From Cellulosimicrobium protaetiae (lineage in GTDB: Bacteria > Actinomycetota > Actinomycetes > Actinomycetales > Cellulomonadaceae): a stretch of 64,000 nucleotides of DNA. Below are positions 42,785 to 56,450 of the stretch, piece after piece. How positions within the stretch are numbered: the first letter of the stretch is position 1; each line of letters begins with the position of its first letter. The notes beneath the pieces were generated by a model. The model did not search any database and was not told the DNA's origin. It saw only the letters and a list, made by a program, of their open reading frames with translations. The DNA lies in the NCBI RefSeq assembly GCF_009708005.2, contig NZ_CP052757.1:434001-498000 (forward strand), read 5' to 3'. The position numbers and the translations under genes are program-made.

Positions 42785-42858
42785 TGGGCCTAAGAGGACT
42801 TGAACCTCTGACCTCTTCCTTATCAGGGAAGCGCTCTAACCGTCTGAGCTATAGGCCC
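42785..42858 (-). tRNA. tRNA-Ile (anticodon GAT)
   Basis: The minus strand gives GGGCCTA...TAGGCCC acceptor, D-arm GCTCAGACGGTTAGAGC, anticodon stem-loop CTTCCCTGATAAGGAAG with GAT, and T-arm AGAGGTTCAAGTCCTCT. Discriminator A; CCA is not encoded. Confidence 0.96.
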
Positions 42859-42985
42859 GTACGCGCCTCGCCGGGCAGGCCCCTGGGGGCCGCTCCGCTC
42901 GCAGGCAGCGCTTGAGATTACCCCACCGGGAGCCGCAGACCCAAACTGAGAGGTCCGTGGCCCCCGATCCGGGGCTCATGAGTCG

Positions 42986-43944
42986 TCAGTCGTCCGTGAG
43001 CGTGAGGTGCACGCCGCCCACGAGCGCCGCGACGATGTTGTACAGGAACGCCATGATCGTCGAGAGCGCGGTGATGATGACCACGTTCACCACACCGAGC
43101 AGCGTCGCGATCGAGATCACGCGCCCGAACGCCACGTACTGCTGGATGTCGACGTCCGTCTCCGTGCCGACGACCTGCGTGAAGAGCTCCTCGATCTTGA
43201 AGAACACCTGCATGCCGTCCAGGACGTACCAGACGACCGCCGTCGCGACGACCGTCATGATGCCGATCGCGACCGCCAGGAGGAACCCGAGCTTCATCGC
43301 GGACCAGGGGTCGATGCGCGACACCGCGAGCCGGACGCGGCGCGGGCCGCCCTCTCCGCGGACCGCGGGGGTCGCCCCGGTCGCGGTCCCGACGGCGGGC
43401 GTGGCGCCCGTCAGCGGGGTCGCCGAGCCGGTCACCCCGGCCGCGGAGTAGTGCATCGAGGTCGCCGTCGGGGCCTGGGCCGTGTGGCCGGCAGCCGAGG
43501 CGGCCGGAGCCGCCGCCGTGGTCGTGGGCACGCGCCTCACCGTCTCGTCGTCGATCTCGTCGTGGGCGGGCTCGGTGCCCGTCTCCGCAGGGGCGGCCGG
43601 GACCGCGGCGGACACCTTCTTCGCGGCGGTCTTCGCCGCGGCGATCGCGGCGGCGGCGGCCTTCACGGCGCCCGCCCGGGCGACCGCGACCCGGCTCTCG
43701 CCGGAGGCACGCTCCATGCCGTCGTCGTCCACGCCCTGGCTCGGGGGAGGCGGCGGGGGAGGCGGCGGGACCGCACCGGACGCCGCCCCGTTCGAGGAGC
43801 CGTTCTGCGTCCCGTTCGAGGAGCCGTTCGCCTCGCCGTGCTTGCTCGTCGACGTCGCGCTCTCCGAGCGTGCGGTCGCGCCCGTGTCCGGGCGCGGCAC
43901 GGTCAGTCGCGGCGTGATCGTCGGCGGTGCGTTGTTCTCGCTGC

Positions 43945-43948
<4 letters not shown>
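42986..43948 (-). CDS. DUF3566 transmembrane protein
   Basis: The 320-aa product has a long low-complexity N-terminal half (Asn/Gly/Ser repeats [12 protein letters not shown], a run of nine prolines, Ala-rich helix, Thr/Ala-rich linker), then a C-terminal DUF3566 domain (about 205-320) with [22 protein letters not shown] and two membrane helices ([19 protein letters not shown] and [35 protein letters not shown]). DUF3566 proteins are always found next to gyrA in actinobacteria and are thought to belong to the polar growth/divisome machinery. The ATG overlaps the gyrA stop by 4 bp. Confidence 0.92.
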
Positions 43949-46644
<2,696 letters not shown>

Positions 46645-46758
46645 GGTCTACCTCGTTCGTTCGTTCCTGCGTGCTCGCTGCGCTCGTCGTCTGCCGCGGT
46701 CCGCGCCGCCGGGGCACGTTCGCGGGCCGGTCGCCCGCGCGGGGCGGACGCCGGCCGG

Positions 46759-48846
46759 TCAGATGTCAAGGAACCGCACGTCCTTCGCGTTGCGCTGGAT
46801 GAAGCTGCGGCGAGACTCGACGTCCTCGCCCATGAGGACGGAGAAGATCTCGTCCGCGGCGGCGGCGTCGTCCAGGGTGACCTGGTTCAGGGTGCGGTGC
46901 TCGGGGTCCATGGTCGTGTCCCACAGCTCCGAGTAGTCCATCTCGCCCAGACCCTTGTAGCGCTGGATCCCGTTCTCCTTGGGGATCCGCTTGCCGGCGG
47001 CCTGCCCGGACGTGAGGAACGCGTCGCGCTCCTTGTCCGAGTAGACGTAGTCGTGCGGGGCGTTGGACCACTTGAGCCGGTACAGCGGCGGCTGCGCGAG
47101 GTAGACGTGCCCGTTCTCGATGAGGGGGCGCATGTACCGGAAGAGCAGCGTGAGCAGGAGCGTCGCGATGTGCTGGCCGTCGACGTCGGCGTCGGCCATG
47201 AGGACGATCTTGTGGTACCGGAGCTTCGCGAGGTCGAAGTCCTCGCCGATGCCCGTGCCGAACGCCGTGATGATCGACTGGACCTCCTGGTTGGACAGGG
47301 CCCGGTCGAGGCGCGCGCGTTCGACGTTGAGGATCTTGCCGCGGATCGGGAGGATCGCCTGCGTCTGCGGGTTGCGACCGCGGACGGCGGAGCCGCCGGC
47401 GGAGTCACCCTCCACGATGAAGATCTCGCACTCCTCGGCGCGGTTCGACTGGCAGTCCCGCAGCTTGCCGGGCATGCCCCCGGACTCCAGCAGGCCCTTG
47501 CGGCGCGTCGCCTCGCGCGCCTTGCGCGCGGCGAGGCGGGCCTGCGACGCCTGGATCGCCTTGCGCAGGACGTCGCGCGCCTCGTTCGGGTGCGAGTCGA
47601 ACCAGTCGTTGAGACGCTCGTTGACAACGCGCTGGACGAACGTCTTCGCCTCGGTGTTGCCGAGCTTCGTCTTCGTCTGCCCCTCGAACTGCGGCTCGCC
47701 CAGCTTGACGGAGATGACCGCCGTCAGGCCCTCGCGGATGTCGTCGCCCGTGAGGTTGTCGTCCTTCTCCTTGAGGATGCCCTTGTCGCGCGCGTAGCGG
47801 TTGACCAGCGAGGTCATCGCCGCGCGGAAGCCCTCCTCGTGCGTGCCGCCCTCGGTCGTGGAGATCGTGTTGGCGAACGTGTGGACGGACTCCGAGTAGG
47901 CGCTCGTCCACTGCATCGCGATCTCGACGGAGATGCGCCTCTCGGTGTCCTCCGACTCGATGTCGATGACGTCGGGGTGGACGAGCTCGACCTTCTTGGC
48001 GCCGTTGAGGTGCTTCACGTAGTCGATGAGGCCGCCGTCGTACTTGTAGCTCACCGTGCGCGCAGCGGACGAGGCGTCCGACGACGTCTCGTCTCCGCTC
48101 GCGGGCGTGCCGTCCTCGGCCTCGCCCGTGACCTCGTCCCCGGTGTCGAGGTGCGCAGGGCGCTCGTCGGTCAGCGTGATCCGCAGGCCCTTGTTGAGGA
48201 ACGCGTACTGCTGGAACCGCGCGCGCAGGGTCTCGAAGTCGTACTCGGTGGTCTCGAAGATGGTCGGGTCGGCCCAGAACGTCTGCGTCGTGCCTGTCGC
48301 CTGCGTCGCCTCGCCGCGGTGCAGCTCGCCCACGGGCTTGCCGCCGTCGGCGAACTCCTGGCGCCAGGCGTAGCCGTCACGCTGGACCTCGGTGACCACG
48401 CGGGACGAGAGCGCGTTGACGACCGAGATGCCGACACCGTGCAGACCGCCCGAGACGGCGTACCCGCCACCGCCGAACTTACCGCCCGCGTGCAGGATCG
48501 TCATGACGACCTCGACCGTGGGACGGCCCTCGGTCGGGTGGATCGCGACGGGGATGCCGCGCCCGTTGTCGACGACGCGCACGCCCCCGTCAGCGAGGAG
48601 CGTCACGTCGATCGTGTCCGCGTGGCCGGCGAGAGCCTCGTCCACAGAGTTATCCACAACCTCGTACACAAGGTGGTGGAGGCCTCGCTCACCCGTCGAG
48701 CCGATGTACATGCCCGGACGCTTGCGGACCGCCTCGAGGCCCTCGAGGACGGTGATGTTGCTCGCGTCGTAGCCGCCACCCGCCGCGGGTGCCGCCTCCG
48801 CGGACGCCGTCGGGTCGGAGATGGCGGTGTCGGTGTGGTCTGCCAC
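46759..48846 (-). CDS. gyrB: DNA gyrase subunit B
   Basis: The 695-aa product contains the GHKL ATPase ([13 protein letters not shown] with catalytic E62, [20 protein letters not shown]), a transducer domain and the TOPRIM domain ([32 protein letters not shown]). It drives ATP-dependent negative supercoiling with GyrA. An acidic Gly/Ser insert ([13 protein letters not shown] region) interrupts the second ATPase subdomain, common in actinobacteria. GTG at 48846 gives the usual N-terminus; a longer frame to 48882 (MLRARRRG) is possible but unlike known GyrB. A DnaA-box doublet lies inside codons 61-71. Confidence 0.97.
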   Translation of the reverse strand: MADHTDTAISDPTASAEAAPAAGGGYDASNITVLEGLEAVRKRPGMYIGSTGERGLHHLVYEVVDNSVDEALAGHADTIDVTLLADGGVRVVDNGRGIPVAIHPTEGRPTVEVVMTILHAGGKFGGGGYAVSGGLHGVGISVVNALSSRVVTEVQRDGYAWRQEFADGGKPVGELHRGEATQATGTTQTFWADPTIFETTEYDFETLRARFQQYAFLNKGLRITLTDERPAHLDTGDEVTGEAEDGTPASGDETSSDASSAARTVSYKYDGGLIDYVKHLNGAKKVELVHPDVIDIESEDTERRISVEIAMQWTSAYSESVHTFANTISTTEGGTHEEGFRAAMTSLVNRYARDKGILKEKDDNLTGDDIREGLTAVISVKLGEPQFEGQTKTKLGNTEAKTFVQRVVNERLNDWFDSHPNEARDVLRKAIQASQARLAARKAREATRRKGLLESGGMPGKLRDCQSNRAEECEIFIVEGDSAGGSAVRGRNPQTQAILPIRGKILNVERARLDRALSNQEVQSIITAFGTGIGEDFDLAKLRYHKIVLMADADVDGQHIATLLLTLLFRYMRPLIENGHVYLAQPPLYRLKWSNAPHDYVYSDKERDAFLTSGQAAGKRIPKENGIQRYKGLGEMDYSELWDTTMDPEHRTLNQVTLDDAAAADEIFSVLMGEDVESRRSFIQRNAKDVRFLDI
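48638..48658 (+). promoter_or_regulatory. DnaA-box doublet inside gyrB
   Basis: TCGTCCACA (48638-48646) and TTATCCACA (48650-48658, a perfect strong DnaA box) lie 12 bp apart in the same orientation. They coincide with codons for GyrB VVDNSVDE, where GTT, GAT and TCT are used although this genome prefers GTC/GTG, GAC and TCC/TCG. The module matches the doublet upstream of dnaA at 58011-58031 at 19 of 21 positions. Confidence 0.7.
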
Positions 48847-49387
48847 GGGCAGTACTGCTCCTCGTCGTCGTGCACGCAGCACCCGCGTTCGTGCGAAGGC
48901 GGTCGCCGCTGCTCAAGGGTTCCGGGCCCGCACCACGACCGGCCTCGGCCGCCTCCGCGACGACGGACGGTCGGCCGTGGACGGCTGGCCGCGCCTTCTC
49001 GGAAGGGCTGCGCGCACGGGTGGTGAACAGACCCGGAATGACCTCCCCAGTCTACCCGCCACGAGCCGAATTCCGCGGATTGTGGCCCCCCTGGGGACGA
49101 CGTCCTCGGCTTTCACGACTCGATCCGCGCGCCGCCGTCGAGACTCCTCCACAAGGTTGTCCACAGGCGTTGTCCACCGGTCGGGGAGCTGCCTCGGCGC
49201 GGGCGTCGCAGCCGTCCGCGCGGGACTCGCCGCACGCATCGTGGGAACGCTCCCTTCAGGACAAGTCGGGAATCGGTATTTCACGTGGAAAGTGGTCTAA
49301 TACCACACACAATCATGATTCGCGCGTCGTCCCGCGCAGGAGTGATCGGCGTGCGGGCGGCCTCACCCCCGAAGGGACCCTCACCTC
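48847..49387. other. Intergenic region upstream of gyrB and of the LAXTG protein gene, with DnaA boxes
   Basis: 541 bp without a gene. It contains three phased DnaA-box-like 9-mers at 49145-49178 (TCCTCCACA, the perfect TTGTCCACA at 49157-49165, and TTGTCCACC). An AT-richer segment follows (GGTATTTCACGTGG around 49275-49288, and TAATACC to 49304) that forms an inverted repeat GGTATT/AATACC and may carry the promoter of the gene at 49388. Confidence 0.65.
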
Positions 49388-50935
49388 GTGAAGAGACTCC
49401 TCGCGAGCGTCGCGACGACAGCGCTCGCACTCGGTGGCCTGCTCGTGGCCACCGCGGCACCCGCCTCCGCCCACAGCGGCGGACCCGTCGCCGACTGCCA
49501 GAGCCTGAAGGTCGATCTCTGGGCCTACGCGCCCGGGAACGGCCTGACCGTCGTCGTCGACGGCACGACGCTCGAGCCCCGCAGCTTCGACGGGCACTTC
49601 AAGAAGACCTACGAGCTGGACCCGACCCAGGACCACACCTGGAGCGTCGCCGTCGACGCCTCGGACAACAGCCGGTACGACAAGTCCTGGAAGGGCTCCA
49701 CGACCGCCTGCGAGGCTCCCGAGGAGGAGAGCCCAGTCCAGGTCGGCGTCTACGTCTACCCCAAGCTCGACGCCGGACGGCCCGCAGCCTGGGAGAACTC
49801 CGGACCTCAGAAGATCGTCGCGAGCGACGAGGTCGCGCTGCCCGAGAAGCCGTGGGACAAGACCTGGCTCGTGGCGCCCCTCGACCTGGAGGCCGTGCGC
49901 GAGGTCGCGAAGACGATCGAGCCCGACGTGACCACCGAGGACCTGTGCACCGCGTGGGGCGTCCAGCAGGATCTCGTCGACCTTCCCGGCGGGCTCGACG
50001 ACCTCCCGACGGACATCCGCTACTCGCCGGACGGCAAGCACCTCGGCGACTTCCCCGCCGGCACGCTCATCGCCTGGGACCACCAGGACCTGGCGAACCT
50101 GTTCCCCGAGGGCGCGTGCGACACGCCTGAGCCGGTCGACGAGCCCGTCGTCGCCCCCGCGACGCCGGTCGTCCCGACCGCGGTCGAGGTGTGCGGTGCT
50201 GAGCTCACCGAGCGGAACCTCCCGGCGGAGTCGGCGCAGTTCCGGTACACGGCGACGGCCGAGGGGGTCGTTGCCGAGCCCAAGGACGCCTCCGTCGAGT
50301 TCTCCACCGAGACGGCGGGGCTCGGCTACGTCGTCGCCGAGGACGGTCGCAGCGCGTTGTTCCCGATCGCGGACCTGCTGCCGTCGGAGGAGGCGTGCGC
50401 GCTCGTCCCGGGCACGATCGAGGCGGTCTGCCAGGGCGACGTCCCCTACCTCGGCTACGCGGTCGCGCTGCCCGAGGGCGTGACGGTCGACGAGGAGAAC
50501 CCGCTGACGATCACGTTCCTGCACCCGACCGGTGGCGAGGACTACGTCGTGAGCGACCAGGCCCTCAGCGGCACGCTCCTGTGGCCCGGCGCCTCCGCGG
50601 AGGAGCCGAAGCAGTGGCCCGGGTTCGTCCGCAACGAGGACGGCTCGTACACCGAGACCGAGGGCAACTACGCGTGGACGCGTGACGGCGTCCAGGTGCT
50701 CTTCGAGGTGAACCCGTCGTACTCGACGGTCGTCTCCTACCCGCCCGCGACCAGCGCCTGCGCGAACCCGCCCGTCGCGCCCGTCGCGGCCGAGGACGTC
50801 CCCGCGCCGGGGCAGGCGAGCGGCCCCGCGCTCGCCACCACCGGCGCGACGGTCGCGGGCGCCGCGGCGTTCGCCGCCCTGCTCGTCGGCGGCGGTGCCC
50901 TGGTGTTCTGGCTCCGCCGTCGCGTGCAGTCCTGA
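49388..50935 (+). CDS. LAXTG-anchored cell-wall surface protein
   Basis: A 515-aa secreted protein from GTG. A signal peptide covers residues 1-29 (MKRLLASVATTALALGGLLV, then APASA). The mature part has several beta-rich domains with paired Cys and no catalytic motif I recognise; residues 33-110 look like one Ig-like unit and 270-460 like others. The C-terminus carries the sorting signal LATTG (482-486), a hydrophobic stretch AAAFAALLVGGGALVFW and the basic tail LRRRVQS. LAXTG is the recognition sequence of class E sortases, and such a sortase is encoded at 34779-35549. It is divergent from gyrB and followed by a strong terminator. Confidence 0.88.
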   Translation: MKRLLASVATTALALGGLLVATAAPASAHSGGPVADCQSLKVDLWAYAPGNGLTVVVDGTTLEPRSFDGHFKKTYELDPTQDHTWSVAVDASDNSRYDKSWKGSTTACEAPEEESPVQVGVYVYPKLDAGRPAAWENSGPQKIVASDEVALPEKPWDKTWLVAPLDLEAVREVAKTIEPDVTTEDLCTAWGVQQDLVDLPGGLDDLPTDIRYSPDGKHLGDFPAGTLIAWDHQDLANLFPEGACDTPEPVDEPVVAPATPVVPTAVEVCGAELTERNLPAESAQFRYTATAEGVVAEPKDASVEFSTETAGLGYVVAEDGRSALFPIADLLPSEEACALVPGTIEAVCQGDVPYLGYAVALPEGVTVDEENPLTITFLHPTGGEDYVVSDQALSGTLLWPGASAEEPKQWPGFVRNEDGSYTETEGNYAWTRDGVQVLFEVNPSYSTVVSYPPATSACANPPVAPVAAEDVPAPGQASGPALATTGATVAGAAAFAALLVGGGALVFWLRRRVQS

Positions 50936-50972
50936 CCCCATGACGTGGTGACCTGCGCCTCGGTCACCACCC

Positions 50973-51009
50973 GCGAGGCCCGCCGTGCCCCGGTCACGGC
51001 GGGCCTCGC
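50973..51009. terminator. Terminator, 15-bp stem
   Basis: GCGAGGCCCGCCGTG (50973-50987) pairs perfectly with 50995-51009 across a 7-nt loop, 37 bp after the stop of the surface protein gene and 77 bp before the end of the convergent dciA gene. Confidence 0.85.
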
Positions 51010-51085
51010 CGTCCCCTGCGCCCGCGTCCTGGTGGCGAGTCCTGGTGGTGCGCTCAGGACGTCCGGAGGACGCGCCGTCGGGCTC

Positions 51086-51703
51086 TCAGCCCCAGGTGTC
51101 GCGCGGACCGGGCCCCCGGACCGACTTCTTGCCGCGCCGGAAGCTCGGACCCGCCGGTCCGAGGACCGTGACGGTCTCCACGACGCCCTCGCCGACCTCG
51201 CGCGAGAGCCGTTCGAGGAGCTGCGGCGCGAGGAGCCTCACCTGCGTCGCCCACGCCGTCGAGTCGGCCCGGACGACGAGCACCTTGTCCTCGAACGTCT
51301 CCGGCTCGCAGTGGTCGGCGACCTGGTCGCCGACCACCTCGCGCCAGCGTCCGACGACGCCCCCCACCGACACGTCCGCGACCCAGTCCCGCTCGCGCAG
51401 CAGGTGCGCGACGACGTCGCCCAGGAGCTGCGGGTCGCGCCCGCCCGGGCGCGCGCCCGACGTCGGCGGGTCGGCCAGGATCCGGCGTCGAGGCTCCTGA
51501 CCCGGTCGCAGGCCCTTGGCACGCGCCGCCGCCTTCGCGCGGTTGAGCGCCTGCCGCGCCACCTCCGCCGGCGGCGTCAGCTCGACGACGTCGCCCACCG
51601 GCACCCCCGTCGCCCGCGGCTCCGCGCCCGCCCCGTCCCCGACGACCGAGCTCGAGGACGAGGTCGGGTGATCGGGGTCGCCCTCGCCGAGGTGAGAGGA
51701 CAT
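51086..51703 (-). CDS. DciA-like DUF721 protein (replicative helicase loader/operator)
   Basis: A 205-aa protein with a disordered acidic N-terminus and a C-terminal DUF721/DciA fold of about 90 residues: LLGDVVAHLLRERDWVADVSVGGVVGRWREVVGDQVADHCEPETF, then LVVRADSTAWATQVRLLAPQLLERLSREVG. DciA is the ancestral DnaB loader in bacteria lacking DnaC/DnaI and is found beside recF-gyrB in actinobacteria. ATG at 51703 is chosen; a GTG at 51844 inside the recF end (GGAGGGG upstream) would add 47 residues and couple translation with recF, and cannot be excluded. Confidence 0.88.
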   Translation of the reverse strand: MSSHLGEGDPDHPTSSSSSVVGDGAGAEPRATGVPVGDVVELTPPAEVARQALNRAKAAARAKGLRPGQEPRRRILADPPTSGARPGGRDPQLLGDVVAHLLRERDWVADVSVGGVVGRWREVVGDQVADHCEPETFEDKVLVVRADSTAWATQVRLLAPQLLERLSREVGEGVVETVTVLGPAGPSFRRGKKSVRGPGPRDTWG

Positions 51704-51830
51704 CGCGGGGGGAGGAGACGATGCCGGGTCGTGGCGGGCCTGGCGGGAGCCCGCGAGGGACGAGCGGGCGGATGGTAGACCCGGCGTCGTCTCCTCCCCC
51801 CGCTCCCAGCGTGACCCCGGGACGCCACCC

Positions 51831-53135
51831 TCAGTCCTCGACACGGCTGACCGTCCCCTCCTGCACGACGAACCGCGCCCCGTCCAGGAGGGCGGGGACG
51901 TCGTCGGGCACGGCCGCCGTGATGATGACCTGGCCCGCGTCGGCGACGAGCTCGGCCAGTCGCTCGCGGCGCCGGACGTCGAGCTCGGCGAACACGTCGT
52001 CGAGCACGAGGATCGGCTCGCCGTCGGGTCCCCACTGGTCCGCCCACAGGAGGGAGTCGAGGCCTTCCGGTGCGCCGTCCTTGAGGAGTCGGTAGGACGC
52101 GAGGCGCAGCGCGAGGGCGAACGACCACGACTCGCCGTGGCTCGCGTAGCCCTTCGCGGGGAGCCCGCCGAGGGTGAGGACGACGTCGTCGCGGTGCGGC
52201 CCGACGAGGTTCACCCCGCGCTCGATCTCCCTCGCCCGTACCGTCCGCATGGCATCCAGCATGCGCTTCTCGAGCGTCGGCGCGTCGGGGAGGCCCGACG
52301 GCGGCCCGTCGCCGTCGGGGTGCACCTCGCCCGGGGCGGGCTCCACGTCTGCGACCCCGTCCTGGTCCAGCGCCTCGTCGACCGAGGAGCGGTAGGCGAT
52401 CCGCGCGTCGCCCTGCCCCGCGCTGACCTGCGCGTACGCCTCCGCGACGTACGGGGTGAGGGCAGCCACGAGCTGCAGTCTGAGCGCCGTGATCTCGGCG
52501 CCCAGGCTCGCGAGCCGCGCGTCCCAGACCTCGAGCGTGGCGAGGGGTGAGCTCTCGGACGCGTCGTCGTCGGTCGGGGGCTCCGCGGCCACGGGACGTC
52601 GGGCTCCCCGGCCGCGACCGCGGAGGGCCGTCGCGGACTTGAGGAGCGCACCGCGCTGCCGCAGCACGCGCTCGTAGTCCGCGAGGAGCGCGGCGACCCG
52701 CGGCACGAGGAGGACCGCGAGCTGGTCGAGGAAGCGTCGGCGGCCGTCCGGGTCGCCCTTGACGAGCGCGAGGTCCTCGGGAGCGAAGAGGACGGTGCGC
52801 ACGATGCCGAGCACGTCTCGCGGTCGCTTCGCGGGGGACCGGTTGATGCGTGCGCGGTTCGCCCGACCCGTGGCGATCTCGAGCTCGACCGTGCTCGCCC
52901 GGTCACCCCGGACGACGCGCGTGCGCACGACCGCCCGCTCGGCGCCCGCGCGGACGAGCGCGGCGTCCCCGGCGACGCGGTGGCTCGCGAGCGTCGCCAC
53001 GTACCCGATCGCCTCGACGAGGTTCGTCTTGCCCTGCCCGTTCTGCCCGACGAGCGCGTTCACGCCCGGCACGAGCTCGAGGTCGACCGCCGCGTAGGAC
53101 CGGAAGTCGACGAGGGACAGGTGGGAGACGTACAT
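51831..53135 (-). CDS. recF: DNA replication and repair protein RecF
   Basis: A 434-aa SMC-like ATPase. Walker [10 protein letters not shown] is at residues 30-38, the signature region is [18 protein letters not shown], and Walker B with D-loop is [16 protein letters not shown]. RecF directs RecA loading at gapped DNA and stalled forks. The C-terminal half is enlarged by acidic inserts ([10 protein letters not shown] and [15 protein letters not shown]), as in other GC-rich actinobacteria. It follows gnd by 35 bp and is followed by dciA. Confidence 0.96.
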   Translation of the reverse strand: MYVSHLSLVDFRSYAAVDLELVPGVNALVGQNGQGKTNLVEAIGYVATLASHRVAGDAALVRAGAERAVVRTRVVRGDRASTVELEIATGRANRARINRSPAKRPRDVLGIVRTVLFAPEDLALVKGDPDGRRRFLDQLAVLLVPRVAALLADYERVLRQRGALLKSATALRGRGRGARRPVAAEPPTDDDASESSPLATLEVWDARLASLGAEITALRLQLVAALTPYVAEAYAQVSAGQGDARIAYRSSVDEALDQDGVADVEPAPGEVHPDGDGPPSGLPDAPTLEKRMLDAMRTVRAREIERGVNLVGPHRDDVVLTLGGLPAKGYASHGESWSFALALRLASYRLLKDGAPEGLDSLLWADQWGPDGEPILVLDDVFAELDVRRRERLAELVADAGQVIITAAVPDDVPALLDGARFVVQEGTVSRVED

Positions 53136-53170
53136 CGCGGGAGGACGTGCCGGAGCGAGGCGACCGACCG

Positions 53171-54076
53171 TCAGGCCGGGTCGGCGGCCTTCACGGCGTG
53201 CCCGCCGAACTGCTGGCGCAGGGCCGCGACGGCCTTGAGCGCCGGGGACTGCTCCTGCCGCGAGGCGAAGCGGGCGAACAGCGCGGCGGAGATGACGGGA
53301 AGCGGGACGGCGTTGTCGATGGCCTCGTCCACGGTCCACCGGCCCTCGCCCGAGTCGTCGACCCAGTCGTCGATCGCGGCGAGCTGCGGGTCCTCCTCGA
53401 GCGCCTTGACGAACAGGTCGAGGAGCCAGGACCGCACGACCGTGCCGCGCGTCCACGCCTTCATCGTGCCGTGCACGTCCGTGACGAGCCCGCTCTTCGC
53501 GGCCAGGAGCTCGTAGCCCTCGGCGTACGCCTGCATGAGGCCGTACTCGATGCCGTTGTGGACCATCTTCGCGAAGTGGCCCGCGCCGACCTCGCCCGCG
53601 TGGACGAAGCCTTCCTCGCGGGGCCCCTCCGGGCGCAGCGCGTCGAACACCGGCATGGCGGCCTCGACGTGGACCGCGTCCCCGCCGACCATGAGGCCGT
53701 AGCCGTTCTCCAGGCCCCAGACGCCGCCGGAGACGCCGACGTCGAGGTAGCCCACGCCCTTCTCGCTCAGCTCGGCGGCGCGCGCCTGGTCCTCGGCGTA
53801 GTACGAGTTGCCGCCCTCGATGACGAAGTCGCCCGTGCCGAGCAGACCGCCGAGCTCGGTGACGACGCCCCGCGTCGGCTCGCCCGCGGGGACCATGACC
53901 CACACGATGCGCGGACCGTCGTCGGGCAGGGCCGCGACGAGGTCGGCCAGGGTGGCGACGTCCGACACCTCGGGGCGGGGGTCGTACCCGACGACCTCGA
54001 TGCCGGCCGCGCGGATACGCGCCCGCATGTTGTTGCCCATCTTGCCGAGACCGACGAGTCCGATGCGCGTGACCAT
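53171..54076 (-). CDS. gnd: 6-phosphogluconate dehydrogenase (decarboxylating), short form
   Basis: A 301-aa enzyme of the short, NAD-preferring GndA/YqeC type. An N-terminal Rossmann fold ([12 protein letters not shown]), [10 protein letters not shown] and [19 protein letters not shown] form the coenzyme and substrate sites, and the catalytic Lys/Glu region is [24 protein letters not shown]. It oxidises 6-phosphogluconate to ribulose 5-phosphate and CO2. Its position between dnaN and recF is standard in Micrococcales and many other actinobacteria and is not a sign of a replication role. Confidence 0.95.
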   Translation of the reverse strand: MVTRIGLVGLGKMGNNMRARIRAAGIEVVGYDPRPEVSDVATLADLVAALPDDGPRIVWVMVPAGEPTRGVVTELGGLLGTGDFVIEGGNSYYAEDQARAAELSEKGVGYLDVGVSGGVWGLENGYGLMVGGDAVHVEAAMPVFDALRPEGPREEGFVHAGEVGAGHFAKMVHNGIEYGLMQAYAEGYELLAAKSGLVTDVHGTMKAWTRGTVVRSWLLDLFVKALEEDPQLAAIDDWVDDSGEGRWTVDEAIDNAVPLPVISAALFARFASRQEQSPALKAVAALRQQFGGHAVKAADPA

Positions 54077-54127
54077 GCGAGTCCTCCGGGTGGGTGGTGC
54101 GGTGGGAGCCGTCCGGCTCCGGCGGGA

Positions 54128-55258
54128 TCAGCCGGCGAAGCGGATCGGCACGAGCAGGTAGCGGTAGTGCGAGGAGTCCTCGCCGTCCAACGAGTCCTGC
54201 CCGGTGAACTCCACGGGCTTGTTGGGGTGCGTGAAGCTCAGGCGGACGAAGTCCGTGCCGAGCGCGCCGAGTCCGTCGAGGAGGAACTGCGGGTTGAACG
54301 CCACCGAGATGTCCTCACCCACGAGCACGGCCTCGAGCGCCTCGGACGCCTGCGCGTCGTCACCCTGGCCGGCGTCGAGGACGACCTGCCCGTCCGTGAA
54401 GGACAGCCGGATCGGGGTGTTGCGCTCCGCGACGAGCGACACGCGCTTGGCCGCGTCGATGAGCGGGGCCGTGGGGACGACCGCGTGGATCGGGGTCTCG
54501 TCCGGGAACAGGCGGCGCACGGCGGGGTAGTCGCCGTCGACGAGCTGTGACGTCGTGTGGCGGCCGCCTGCCTCGAACCCGATGAGGTCCACCCCGGCGC
54601 CGGTGTTCAGGCCGACGTTGACGAGGCCCGAGCCGCCGAGGGACTTCGCCACGTCGTTGAGCGTGCGGGCCCGGACGAGCGCGACCGCCGAGTAGCTGGG
54701 CGTGACCGGGGTCCAGGTGAGCTCACGGAGCGCGAGGCGGTAGCGGTCCGTGGCGAGGAGGGTGATCTTCTCGCCCTCGATCTCGACCCGGACGCCGGTG
54801 AGCAGCGGGAGCGTGTCGTCGCGGCTCGCGGCGACGGTGACCTGGGCCACCGCGTTCGTGAGCTCGTCACCGGACACCGTGCCGGAGAGCTCGGGCATCG
54901 CAGGGAGCGCGGGGTACTCGTCCACCGGCATGGTGAGGAGCGTGAAGCGGCTGGCGCCGCACGTGACCGTCACCTTGCTGCCCTCGAGGACGACGTCCAC
55001 GGGCTTGGCGGGGAGCGCGCGGGAGATCTCGGCGAGCAGGCGGCCGGAGACGAGGACCGTGCCGGGCTCGCTCACCTCGGCGGGGATCTCGGAACGTGCG
55101 GACACCTCGTAGTCGAAGCTCGACAGGCCGATCGTCCCGGACGCGTCCGCCTCGAGCCGGACACCGGCGAGCACGGGCGCCGGCGGGCGGGTCGGCAGGG
55201 TCCGCGCCGTCCAGGTCACCGCGTCGGCCAGGACATCACGCTCAACCCGGAACTTCAT
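54128..55258 (-). CDS. dnaN: DNA polymerase III beta sliding clamp
   Basis: The 376-aa product is the homodimeric ring-shaped clamp, starting [22 protein letters not shown]. Three tandem clamp domains are visible by their closing motifs ([36 protein letters not shown]). The binding cleft for clamp-interacting motifs is formed by residues in SSFDYEV and the C-terminal YLLVPIRF. It lies directly downstream of oriC on the minus strand, transcribed away from it. Confidence 0.98.
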   Translation of the reverse strand: MKFRVERDVLADAVTWTARTLPTRPPAPVLAGVRLEADASGTIGLSSFDYEVSARSEIPAEVSEPGTVLVSGRLLAEISRALPAKPVDVVLEGSKVTVTCGASRFTLLTMPVDEYPALPAMPELSGTVSGDELTNAVAQVTVAASRDDTLPLLTGVRVEIEGEKITLLATDRYRLALRELTWTPVTPSYSAVALVRARTLNDVAKSLGGSGLVNVGLNTGAGVDLIGFEAGGRHTTSQLVDGDYPAVRRLFPDETPIHAVVPTAPLIDAAKRVSLVAERNTPIRLSFTDGQVVLDAGQGDDAQASEALEAVLVGEDISVAFNPQFLLDGLGALGTDFVRLSFTHPNKPVEFTGQDSLDGEDSSHYRYLLVPIRFAG

Positions 55259-56450
55259 CCCACACCCTCTCGTCCCAACGTCCAGATCGGACCCGATCCT
55301 CACACGTGCCGTCCTTCGGCGCCCGATGCTCGGGCTCGTCGTCGGGCCGGGCGTCCGTGCGTCCGGTGCAGCGATCCCGGGCGAGGGACGTGACGAGCTC
55401 GGGTCGCAGGTCCGTGCACACGTGTCGTGCAGAACCCTACGCGAGGACACGGGCGGGAGGAACTGGAACGACGTGCTCGTGGACGATCCTGCGCGTGCGT
55501 CGTCGCCCGGCTGGCGTGGGCGGTTCCCACCCCGGGCGAAGAGATCGGGTGGTGGCGTCGAGGTGCCCGGGGGACGAGGCTGGGTGTCGGGTCCCGGCGT
55601 CGTGGTCGGTCGCTCGGTCGAAGCCTGATGAAGGCGTGTGAATTCCCCCTCTGAGAACACCTTCATCGTCGTAGTAGGGGTTGTGGATCTCGTGGAAAAC
55701 GCCTGTCTTCCCAGGTCACGCGGCAGAAATGGTTGTGGACGGACCGGTGGCCTCGCTGTGGGAAAGTCGCACACCCTGTGGGTCGCCGTTCTGTCCCCAC
55801 ACGCTGTCCACCGAAGTGGTGGGACTCGTCCACACGGATCGGGCCGTCGTCCACAGTTGTCCACAGGTCCGTGCACAACGAGGGCTTGTGCAGGCCTTCC
55901 ACAAACTGTGCACGGAGCTCCGTTTCCACAGCGTGTTCGGGACAAACTGGCGAGCGGACGCGGTTCCGGGCCGTCCCGGACGACCTGTGGTCATGGAGCG
56001 ATCCCGAGATCACGCGGATGTCACAACCCACAGGATCTCTGTGGATGACTGTGGACAACTCCGCCCACACGTTGTGTACGAGTGGGCGTCGCGCGGTCCA
56101 TCTCACCGAGCGCGGGGGACGGAGGGCTGCTGTCCACAGGCTGGTGCACGCCGGTGCACATCTCTGTGGACGGACGGGGACCTGCCCGTGCAGGACGGGA
56201 GGCCCGACCGCAACCCGTCCGAGGAAGCACGGCGAACGCCTCGGGGCGGGTGGGTCAGCAGGAGAGGAGGCCCGTGAGAAGGGGGCGTGCGGAGGTGAGC
56301 AGGGTCTCACCCGTCCGGTTCTCGATGCTCGGTACCGACGGTCGGGGAGCGGGCTGCAGCGCGCGCTCCTCCGCAGGCTGTGCGGTCCGCCCGCGGACGC
56401 CTCGTCCGGGCAGCGCCGGAACGCGTGGGGGTGGTACGCGGCGTGGTGCG
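55259..56450. other. oriC: Origin of replication (oriC) between dnaA and dnaN
   Basis: 1,192 bp without a gene, the classical actinobacterial oriC position. Perfect DnaA boxes: TTGTCCACA at 55857-55865 and its complement at 56050-56058. Near matches: TCGTCCACA at 55826 and 55847, CTGTCCACA at 56130, TTTCCACA-type at 55922, CGTGGAAAA at 55691, and TGTGGATGA/TGTGGACGG variants. The 55847/55857 pair is spaced 10 bp (one helical turn). A relatively AT-rich tract at about 55640-55735, including a GATGAAGG/CCTTCATC inverted repeat (55627-55667), is a candidate unwinding element. Gene orientation flips across this interval, with dnaA-gyrA leftward and rpmH-parB rightward. Confidence 0.88.

Noticed and set aside
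49279..49294. parS-like TATTTCACGTGGAAAG upstream of the surface protein gene
   Set aside because: Four mismatches to the 16-bp consensus and loss of dyad symmetry; the CACGTG core alone is not enough for ParB.
55427..55654. Open frames within the oriC region between dnaN and dnaA
   Set aside because: Short, no ribosome binding sites, codon use not GC3-biased, and they overlap DnaA boxes.
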